From contig MCFH01000006.1 of assembly GCA_002104945.1 (NCBI GenBank), forward strand, positions 434,001 to 498,000: 64,000 nucleotides of DNA, given 5' to 3'. This document shows, piece by piece, positions 13,510-23,200 of the stretch (position 1 is its first letter; every line of letters starts with the position of its first letter). Both the position numbers and the translations under genes were made by a program. The DNA comes from Piromyces finnis. Its lineage: Eukaryota; Neocallimastigomycota; Neocallimastigomycetes; Neocallimastigales; Neocallimastigaceae. The notes beneath the pieces are model-generated. The model saw only the letters and a list, made by a program, of their open reading frames with translations, did not search any database and was not told the origin of the DNA.

Positions 13510-14010
13510 TACATATATAAGACTTCTGGTTCAACCTGCAAGTGTCATTGCCTGTGGATTTTCCCCTTCTGTTTTTGCCATGGGTTGGGTTATGATATTA
13601 AGGTAAGTATTAATGAATTTTCTAATTTACTACTATGATAATTACACTCATTTAGCCTGCCTGAGAAAGTTAAAGTGTACATGGTACATTCCAAATTAGA
13701 ACTTAATAAGTGGTGACTTAGGCTATGCCAAATACACATAATATTCTTTAATCAATTTAAGTGTAAACATTAGGGGACGGTTGACACGTGATCAAATTGA
13801 CTATAAGAGGCTTAGCATTGTAGTTGTGAAATATCGTACAACGACATGCATCTAATGTACATGGATTAAGTGAGCGTCGAAGCTGAAGAAACAGTATGAC
13901 AGACCAGGAGGGTCACAACCACCTAGCTATAGGAATGAGCCAACGTTTCTCTAAGAACCACCATTGAAGCTAACTCTGATCGATGGGAGAAATGTACTCG
14001 GAAGTTAAAA
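13510..14010 (+). ncRNA. Candidate non-coding transcript (G+C-richer block with one intron); strand tentative
   Basis: About 500 bp stand out from the surroundings by balanced base use, with no long open frame on either strand. On the plus strand a textbook intron is visible at 13603-13655: donor AAG|GTAAGTAT, a pyrimidine-poor middle with TACTAC, and acceptor CATTTAG. Several short hairpins can be drawn: TGTAC/GTACA around 13677-13689, GTTGT/ACAAC around 13821-13843, GACC/GGTC near 13903-13915 and CCTA/TAGG near 13922-13933. This suggests a structured, spliced RNA. I could not match it to U1-U6, SRP, RNase P/MRP, telomerase or rRNA. A decayed mobile element is the main alternative. Confidence 0.4.
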
Positions 14011-14506
14011 AAAATATTAAAATAATATTCAAGGATTAGATATATATAATTTTTATAAACATTTAAAATATTTCATCTTATAAAGATATCCCATATAATA
14101 TAAATATTATAAAATAAAATTTTTATTAAACTTTAATGTAATACATTATAATTTATAGTTATATTATTTTAATCTTTTTTATCATTAAAAATGAAAGTAA
14201 TAATAAAGTAAAAAGTTAAAGATTTTATTTAAATGGTAAATAAATTAACTTGAACATTGAAAATATGAATATATATATAGAAAATAATTTAAATATATAA
14301 TTTTTTATAGTTTTTTAAAATATTAATTTAAATAAAATTCAAAATAAAATAATTTTAAAAATTTTAAAGTATAGGAAAAATTAAAAAATTCGAAAATTAA
14401 ATTATTATATTTATTTTTTCGATATATCCATCTTTTTAATGTAGTAAAGATAATAATGATATTAATAAAATTTTATAAAAATTATATTATTTTCATTTAG
14501 TAAACT
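14011..14506. promoter_or_regulatory. AT-rich upstream region of the receptor gene
   Basis: The composition falls back to A/T at 14005. The sequence CATTTAG lies just before the start codon of the receptor gene (14507), so a 5' untranslated intron may end there. Nothing else is recognisable. Confidence 0.4.
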
Positions 14507-17500
14507 ATGGCGCTATCAAATATTATTTATATATATATTTTTTTAATTTTATGTTACTCTGATATAATATTTTCACTAAATCTAGTAGTAGATGATAATG
14601 AAGACAGTATTGAAAACTTGGCATCAACAATTTCAAATTATAATAAAAATGAAGAAATTACTGTAAATTTTGATAAAGATTATTATAAAGTATCTAATAA
14701 TGGAAGAAATAAGTTTAATATAAAATCTGATGTTGTCTTCTATAGTGACAAAGGTGCAATTTTAGATTTTCAAGAATCAGGAATTACAGCATTATATCTT
14801 ACATTTATTGAGAAAAATTATAAAAAAGTAATTTTTAGAAATATTACATTTTATAATTATGGAGAAAATATTGCTATGATATTGGTAGATTCATTAGAAG
14901 ATTCAAATAAATATACTGTTGAGTTTGATAATTGCACTTTTACGGATAGTAAAAGTAAAATTTATTATAATAAAGTAGTATGCATTAAGCCTGTACAATC
15001 TGTTCCATACACAATATTTAATAATTGCAAATTCATGTTAGTATTATAACATTAAAAAATATTTAGATTATATTTTATATAATTGATATATATTAAATTA
15101 ATTACATATTATTCTAGTAAATCAACCCTAGCATTTTATATCTATCACTCTCAAAAAGATTATAATGTTGTAAGTTCATGTAAATGTTATACTATTACAA
15201 TAAATAATTGCTATTTTGATAATGTTTCGTCTATTGGAACATTAAAAACCGGTGAACTCATCATAAATAATAGTATGAAATTTTATTATTTTTATGAATA
15301 TCATATTAAATAATTAGTTGATTAGTATTAAACTATTTTTAATAATTAAGGTTATTTTACCAATCTTCATGGTGATATAGATAATTACAGTGCATTATTA
15401 TTTTCTGAAACTAGAGAAAATGTAATAAAAATAAATAATTCAACATTGGAAAATATTAATGTTCAATATAATCTTCCTCTATTTTATGTTACAAGAACAA
15501 CTTTTGAGTAATATATATATATATTGTATATATAGTATACAATTTAATAATATGAAACTAATCTCTAATCTCTATTAATATATATTAAAAGAATTTATAA
15601 TACAACTTTTACAAATTGTCATACAAATTCAGAATACCTAATATATTCAAAATTATCAAAAGATTATAATGGAATAAGTATAAAAGACTCTATGTTTTAT
15701 GGTAAATGAAAATTAATATAATAATTATTCGTTCATTTGATAAATAAAAATTTTTTATGCGACTAATAAATATTTATTGTTAAACAATTAAAAATATAAT
15801 ATAATATAATATAATATAATATAATATAATATAATATAATATAATATAATATAATATAATATAATATAATATAATATAATATAATATAATATAATATAAT
15901 ATAATATAATATAATATATAATATAATATAATATAATATAATATAATATAATATAATATAATATAATATAATATAATATAATATAATATAATATAATATA
16001 ATATAATATAATATAATATAATATAATATAATATAATATAATATAATATAATATATAATATAATATAATATAATATATAATATAGATATTAGTTCTTTAA
16101 TTGATGGCATTGAAAATGATATTAAAATATCAAATAGTATATTTAAAAATATTACATCACGATCATCGTTACCTATTATTTTAAACTCTAAAGACTCAAC
16201 TGTTAATATTAAAAATTCAATTTTTAAAAATATTGTGTATGGTTATTATAATTATTTTATTTTATATAACATAAAATTGTATTTATTTATTAATTTATTT
16301 AATATATTATGTTTTTCACATATTTAAATTATGAAAATAAAGTTCTCTTAGAAGTGCCTTATTTAATGAAGAATCTACATATTATATAATAAATAGTGAT
16401 TTTGATGATATTATATCGAACTCAAAAGCATTAATAAATGTGTTATATCATGATGCTTCATTTATCGACTCCACATTTAATAAGATTTTATGTAATGGAG
16501 ATGGTGATGATTCTTCATTAATTATTTTTAATTCAAGTGAATATGCTAATTCAATTGAATTCCAAAATATAATATTTAAAGATTCCCAAACAAATGGTGA
16601 TTTTATTAAAATTAATGGATATTCGTCAATTGTTAATTTTAGAAATACTACAATATACAATGTCTTATCTTATGGTACCATATTAAGTAGTAAATCAATA
16701 GGGGTTGGTTATTTAAATAATAAAAATATAATTGATGATATTTTTATATTTATTTATGATATAATATAAATATAACATTAACATTATTAATTAAATATTA
16801 AATTCTAGTCAAATATATTAATAGAAAATAGTTATTTTTACGATAATAAAAATATAAATAAACTAAAATGTGGATTAATATTCAGTAGTAATGATATTAA
16901 ATTAAATATTAAAAATACTGTTATTAATGGTAATACAATTAAAAATAATGGAGGTGCATTGTAAGTATATTATATAAATGCTTTTATAAATATTATTATG
17001 CTAGTCTACTATATATTATATATATATATATAATATAATGATCAATTAATAATATTAACTGTACAATATATATAATACCAAGATGTTTTAATAATATAAA
17101 TTCAATGAACATACATATTTCTTCGTCTGTTTTTAAAAATAATAAAAGTTTAAATGGAGGTTCTATGTATTTTTATCAGCCAATCAACTCAGAAACTAAT
17201 AACTCTATAGATCTAATTAATACACAATTTATTAATAACGAAGCAGACCAATTTGGTGGTGCAATTTATTCAAATTTTGAATTAAATGTATTAAATGCAG
17301 TAAATATTACTTTTATTGAAAATCATGCATACGCTGGTGGTGCATTATATATCAATAGCAATTATAAAAAAACAATAAATTCTTTAAATTCGAAAAATAT
17401 ACTTTATATTAATAATACTGCAGAATCCCATGGTAAGGATTTAGCTACTGACCCATATATAGTTAATTTAATGCCATCGGAATTAAGAACTTTTAAAATA

Positions 17501-19621
17501 ACAAGCGGTGAATTATTTCCATTACGTTTCAATCTAACTGATGAATATGGACAAATAGTAGAAGATTTATCTAAATTTTACTCAAATATAATACTTACTA
17601 TAAATATTTCAAATAACGACGATGAATTAATTAAAGTATACGGGAACTCGTGTTATTTTTCGAAAGGTAATTTCATTTAATTTTAACCTTTTATTTCCTA
17701 ACATTTGGAATTATTATACTAAATTTGTTTTTAACTATTTTTTAATTAATAATACTTGATTAGGAATTTGTGAATTAAATAATTTTAAAATATATTCTTC
17801 TTCCCCTACAGTAGTATATTTCAAAATAGACATAGAAAGTAGAAATAATAATATAAAAATTAGTAATAATAATGAATATTTAAATTTAACTGTAAAAGAT
17901 TGTACAACGGAGCAATTTAAAATATTTCATAAAGAAAAAAAAGATGATATACAAAGTATATATCATTGTGAAAATCCAATTTGCAATGATGAATGCCCTA
18001 TTAAAAATAACACAGCTATTTGTATTAAAGGAGAGAATGGTGATATAAACAATAAAATAAATAATATTTGTAAATGTGTTGATGGTTGGACTGGTGATAA
18101 TTGTGATACAATGGACATGACTATTTTTAAGTATATTATGCATATTTTAATATTTTATTATTTAATTGATAAATAATATATTCTTTTATAGTCTAACTGA
18201 TTCATAAATAATATATAAAATTTATAGTGATTTGAATTATCGTTTAGTTAGTTTTCCAATAATTATTTCTATTATTGGAACATTAATATTTATCACTATA
18301 TATAGAAAAGAAAGAATAATAGCAGATAGTGGATACTTTAAATCTACTTTAGTTTTAATTGGAATATTATTTTATCAATGTAGCCTCAATTATAATAATT
18401 TTTCAAATTTTACAAATTGTTCTATAAAATTTATATTTAAACATCTGGGATTTTTAATAATTTATTTACAATTCTTTTTATATATTTCAACAAGTTATGA
18501 ATTAGGAATTGATATAAATGATATTAATCTAATTAATAAAATGTCAGGAAGTCAAAGTCAAATTCAAAATACAAATAAAAAAATAATAAACAGAATTTCA
18601 AGAATTATAAATATTAATAAAGAAAATTCAGTTATGGAAAAAAGTAAAGAAACTGAAAGTACAAGATTAAATGAATCAATTATAAAGAGTTTTGAAAATG
18701 AATTAACTAAATTCAGTGATATAAACAATAATACTAGAAGTAGAAATAATAGTAAATGTGTTTCATCAAAATTTTCATTACTTGATATAAGAGATGATGG
18801 ACATGATAATTTAAAAAAATTAAATAAATGTATAAAATCTATTCACGAATTAATTAAAGAGATATCTATAATTTTTATTAGTTCATTTATATTAATAATT
18901 GGAATAGTAATATATAATGGAAATAGCACAGAAACTTTGTATGTTCAAGAGTATAAAGGAAAATGGAGATATAACTGTCCATTGGATCATATTAATATAA
19001 TGTTTAATTTGATAGAAGCTATTTTAACATTGTTTCTTTTATTTATTGTATTTAAAGTGTTGAATTATACTTATATATTTAAAATTGTAAAGTATATTGG
19101 GTACTCATCCTTCATATTAATTGCTGCAGGACCTATGGCTAGCGTAATAATTATTCCCATAATATATAATAAATAAAAAATCTAATATATTAAATAATTA
19201 AACTAATATATATATATATATTCATAAAATTATTGTATTGTATATAAATTAATAGTTAATTAGTTATGCTGTATTATATAATAATAGTCATTCCTTTATT
19301 ATATATAATGCACTTATTAATGGAGCATGCAACTGGATATTATTAATTCTTTTTTCATGGGATAAATTTTATTATATTTTAACAAAAAAGGGGAATGATC
19401 CTAATTATTATTTTTTACATCTAAAAAAGCATAGTAAAGAATGCATTATTCATCATTCTTATTACTGTAATTGTATAGAAATGGATAATGAATATAATCT
19501 AGATATCATAAATAAATACATAGATTTTTATAAATATTGTTCTCAAATAATTATACTTGAAAATGGAAGATTGAAATATGTAAGACTAAAAAATAAAAAT
19601 CAACTAAATTTTGTAATATAA
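14507..19621 (+). CDS. Beta-helix/EGF-like ectodomain receptor with seven transmembrane segments (class C GPCR-like)
   Basis: This large multi-exon gene starts with a signal peptide (IYIYIFLILCYSDIIFSL). Exons from 14507 to about 17670 code repeated short strands such as NCTF, NCYFDN, NSIFKN, FINNEADQFGGAIY and YAGGALYI. This is the FxxN/GGA pattern of right-handed beta-helix (Pmp-like) repeats. A cysteine-rich EGF-like module follows (17970-18110: CENPICNDEC then CKCVDGWTGDNC). Membrane helices begin at 18229. TM1 is PIIISIIGTLIFITIY, TM2 and TM3 follow, then a loop of about 100 residues rich in Lys/Ser/Asn, and TM4-TM6. The last intron (19144..19255, phase 0) leads to an exon carrying TM7 (NGACNWILLILF) and a Cys/His tail ending at 19621. 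The layout fits a class C-type GPCR with a carbohydrate-binding-like ectodomain. The ligand is unknown. Confidence 0.7.
15795..16084. repeat. (ATAAT)n pentanucleotide microsatellite in an intron
   Basis: A run of ATAAT units fills about 290 bp, broken only by a few extra TA pairs near 15915, 16053 and 16075. It lies inside an intron of the receptor gene, whose donor is at about 15703 (TATGGTAAATG) and whose acceptor is the TATAG at about 16085. The long minus-strand frame it creates is an artefact of the repeat. Confidence 0.95.
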
Positions 19622-20740
19622 AAACCTATTTTGATACCTTTAAATAAATTATCACATTCACATTCCTGTGATATATTTTATAAGTACAAATTATTTTAAA
19701 TATTGAATAGCAAAACAAAAATCATTTAAACCTATTAGAATAAATTAATATTTAATATAATGCGTTTTATATTTGCTATTAATTAAATCAAATCAATGAA
19801 TAATTCTGTATAGTAATATTATATAATATATTTCCTTTGATTTTCAAAATTTAATTCAAAAGAAGTATTGATTCTTCATAAAATAAACATTATTATGATA
19901 ATAATTAATATTATTTTATCTAATACTAAAAAAAAAAAAATTTATTTAAAATTCATATATATTTTCTAAAATCTTAATTCGTTTTATTTTAATAATAATA
20001 AAAGTATAAAATGAAACTATTTTCTTTTCGATTATTTATTTATTGAAATTATTTAAAATAACTAAGTCATAAAAAAAAAGTTAATAAAAAAGTCTTATTA
20101 ATAATTGATAAATAAATACTAGCATTTAATAAATTTATATTTGTATATTATTTAATTTTGGTATAAATAATAAAATAAATAATGAGGATAGTATTCCGTC
20201 TTTTATATGAAGATATTAAAAATATAAATATTAACGAAAAGGATAGAAAATTCAAAAATAAATTAATATATATTTTTAATGTTAATTGTGGTATATGAAG
20301 AAGATAATTATAGTTAGGAGATAAGAAATAATAATTCTGAATCTATCATAAGATACAATCAATTAAACTGATGATAATAAAATAAAATCAACAAATAATA
20401 ATTTATATCATTAGAAAGTAATATTGAAAAAATGCAAAATATGAATATTCTTTCATATTTTTGCATTTAAATTCAATATACATTATCTTGCGGGTGTAAT
20501 ATAGAATTCTTTAATTGATTATATATATAATACTAATTTAGAATCTTTTATATAGATATCATTGTATCTAAAATAATGAATTTAACATAGACAGAAATGC
20601 AGAAAAGTAATAAAATAATAAAATAATAATAAATAAATATAGCAAAGGCTATAATTTAAATTAATTATATGTGTAAAATTTTATAAAGGTATATTAAAAT
20701 AAATAACATAGAGAGTATTATTATAATATTTTTAATATTT
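19622..20740. other. AT-rich spacer with a hairpin
   Basis: No intact gene is seen. A strong inverted repeat lies at 20430-20469: AAATGCAAAATATGA pairs with TCATATTTTTGCATTT around a short loop. Parts of the right half may be upstream exons of the PI-PLC relic that follows, but none can be read. Confidence 0.5.
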
Positions 20741-20895
20741 CAAAAACTCAAAAAATTAGATATATATGAACAATTATTGAATGGAATAAGATATTTAGAT
20801 ATAAGAATTGAAACAAATAAAAATAACAAAATGATAAATATTTATAAAAAAAAAAAGCCATGATATTATAAAAACAATATATAATTTCTTTGAAT
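20741..20895 (+). pseudogene. PI-PLC X-domain relic
   Basis: A short open segment reads LDIYEQLLNGIRYLDIRIE, a hallmark of the phosphatidylinositol-specific phospholipase C X domain (QL..GIRYLDIR). After a poly(A) stretch near 20849 the frame shifts and continues as SHDIIKTIYNFFE, which fits the next helix of that domain. Stop codons follow, and the catalytic GTHDS-type motif expected just upstream is not visible. The fragment is therefore a broken remnant, or else a small part of a gene whose other exons I cannot see. Confidence 0.6.
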
Positions 20896-21356
20896 AAATA
20901 ACAAATAGTTTTTGTTTAAATTTCTTATTATTTTATATTAATTAAATATTTAGTTCTTTTTTGGTGTTTTTTTTTTAACTTTGCAAAAAAACCAAATATT
21001 TTTTTAATATCTTTTTTAATTTTAATACTAGATTAATAAATATATTAAATGTGGGGTAAATAGACTTTTTTACCTACCAAAAAAACTATAGTTAATATTA
21101 TACTTTTTTAATAATACTAACCAATCATTTTAATTTAATATAAATAATATTTTTATATATTTAATATTTTTAATATATTTTTTTTTTTTAAAAACACAAA
21201 CTATAAAATAAAATAATTTTGAAAAATATTGTTTAATATTTTGTAGATTTAGAAAGGTAAACTTACAAGTTAAGAAAAAAAAAAATTATTGTTAAATTAA
21301 TAATATAATATTGGAATAAAGATACTAAAATAAAATAATGTTATTTTTAATTTAGA
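20896..21356. promoter_or_regulatory. Upstream region of the radical SAM gene, possible 5'-UTR intron
   Basis: This is A/T-rich sequence. A GAAAG|GTAAAC donor-like site lies at about 21255 and a TTTTTAATTTAG acceptor ends at 21355, one base before the ATG. An intron in the 5' untranslated region is therefore likely. Confidence 0.4.
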
Positions 21357-22660
21357 ATGTTATTTTTCTTAACTTTAACACAAAACTGTAATTTAGCCTG
21401 TACCTATTGTGGTTCAGATGGTAATGCTGATATCGAAAATATATTAGAAGAAGATCAACCAAAAGAAATCAGATATAAATTAAATAATTTAGAAAAATTA
21501 AAGAATGTAAATATAAATACTTATTACTTAAAATATTTAATTTTTTATGAAAAAAAGAAAATAAATATTCAAATATTTATATATTTTATAAAATCTCTAA
21601 ATAGATTAAAGATGATTTAATTATATGTTTTTACGGTGGTGAACCATTATTAAAACCAAGAATTATTAAAAAGGTTATTGAAATGCATCCAAATGCTAAA
21701 TTCTGTTTACAAACAAATGGTACTTTATTAAATCGTTTCAATACTAAATTATGTAATCAAATGGATACTATCTTAATTTCTGTTGATGGTGGACCAGAAG
21801 TTACTAACAAAAGTAGAGGAAATGGTACTTGGGAAAGAGCTATTGAAAATGCTAGATATATCAGAAAGAATGGATACAAGGTAAAAAAAATATTTATATA
21901 GTATATTTTTTTAATATATTATAATTTCTTATTAAATAATTATTAAAATAAATATATTTTTTTTATTTTAAAGAATGATCTTGTAGCTCGTATGACTACT
22001 TCAAATGTTAGTGATATTTACAGAGATGTCAAAGATTTAATTGAATTAGATATTTTTGATCATGTTCACTGGCAATTAGATACTCAATGGTCAACCCCAT
22101 GTTTCGCTGGTTATGATGATTTCTTAGATTGGAGAGATAATAATTACAATGTTGGTATAACAAAATTAGTTAATTGGTTTGAACAAGAAATTGTTGAAAA
22201 TTCCAGAGTATTAGGTATTGCTCCATTCTTACAAGTTATTCATGATATGATTACTGGAAGAAAAACCCGTCTTCGTTGTGGTTCTGGTTTAGATTCTTTC
22301 AATGTTGATACTGGTGGTGAAATTAATCCATGTCCAATTGCCCCAGAAACTCAAGAATTAGCTATGATTCAAGATGATAACTTCCAAACTCCAGAATCTT
22401 TAAGAGATTCTGTTAAAATTGCTGGTTTATGTACTGATTGTGAAATTTTAGATTTATGTGGTGGTCGTTGTTTATACGCCAATCAAACTATGTGGTGGGG
22501 TGAAGAAGGTTTTAAAGAAGTTTGTGTTACTGTTAAACATTTAATGAATGAACTCAAACGTATTTTACCAAGTATTAAGCAAGCTATTGCTGATGGTAAA
22601 ATTGAATTAGAAGACTTAAACTATCCAAAATATAATAACTCTGTTGAAGTTATTCCATAG
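21357..22660 (+). CDS. Radical SAM/SPASM-type peptide-modifying enzyme, archaeal AF1420-like, three exons
   Basis: The exons are 21357..21506, 21605..21880 and 21974..22660, all in phase 0, giving 370 aa. Residues 11-18 are CNLACTYC, the CX3CX2C motif that holds the SAM-cleaving 4Fe-4S cluster. FYGGEPLL and QTNGTLL follow in the order of the radical SAM barrel. The rest (DLVARMT, HVHWQLDTQW, and a C-terminal set of cysteines in RCGSG, PCPIAPE, CTDCEILDLCGGRC) resembles the SPASM-like auxiliary-cluster region of the putative peptide-modifying AF1420 family of archaea, down to a YPKY..N.VEVIP tail. The family is thought to modify ribosomally made peptides. The enzyme is oxygen-sensitive, which suits an anaerobe. 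Introns with host-type splice sites show it belongs to the eukaryotic genome. The substrate is unknown, and I see no candidate precursor peptide nearby. Confidence 0.88.
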
Positions 22661-23200
22661 ATTAAAAATATTTATTATAAATTATTCATAAATATCAAAA
22701 AAAAAAAACACTAAAAACTTATAGAATATATTTAAAGTAACAATTTTAAACAAACAATGTAAAATTTTAATCGATTTTCTTTTTCTTTTTATCTCTTTAA
22801 ATTGTAATGAATTTAAAAGTATAATAAAAATTTTAGAATTCATATAACTTATTAAAATAATAAATAAAAAATTTAATTTGAAATAATCAATATTTAGGGA
22901 AAAAATAATCTTTTTAAAGGAAAAATATAAATGTATCATGAAATATAAGAAATATTTATTTTTTAATATTATAGATAATTATTTTATTTTATTTAAAATA
23001 AATTTTCATTTTACATATTTAATTACTATTCTATTTTCTAAAAGTTTGAATGAATATTAATATTTATTATTATGAATATTACAAAGAATATATATATCTA
23101 TTCTCTATAATCTTTTATTATTATTTTTTATTTGCTTACTAGAATGTATATTTAATAATTGGATTAAAGATAGATTTTATTTTACTATAGTTAATCATAT
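22661..23200. other. Convergent 3' spacer
   Basis: This A/T-rich sequence lies between the ends of the radical SAM gene and the minus-strand USP gene. It probably holds both 3' untranslated regions. No gene is seen. Confidence 0.5.

Noticed and set aside
13526-13556. Resemblance of CTGGTTCAACCTGC to the 5' end of 18S rRNA (CTGGTTGATCCTGC)
   Set aside because: The match ends after about 25 bases, and no other 18S core motif follows.
13578-13592. Minus-strand AACCCAACCC as a telomerase RNA template
   Set aside because: It does not match a TTAGGG template, and no telomerase RNA core elements could be recognised.
13493-13720. A frame through the G+C-rich block that stays open if the intron is removed (about 65 codons)
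   Set aside because: It has no start codon at its beginning, ends quickly and resembles no protein I know.
13861-13885. GAGCGTCGAAGCTGA as U3 snoRNA box B
   Set aside because: There is an extra base in the box, and no convincing box A, C' or D lies at the right distances.
15763-16110. Long minus-strand frame of repeated Tyr/Ile/Leu
   Set aside because: It is only the translation of the ATAAT microsatellite inside an intron.
22682-22939. Minus-strand frame after the radical SAM gene, considered as a precursor peptide
   Set aside because: Ile/Phe/Lys filler in a 3' spacer, with no leader-core pattern and few Cys, Ser or Thr.
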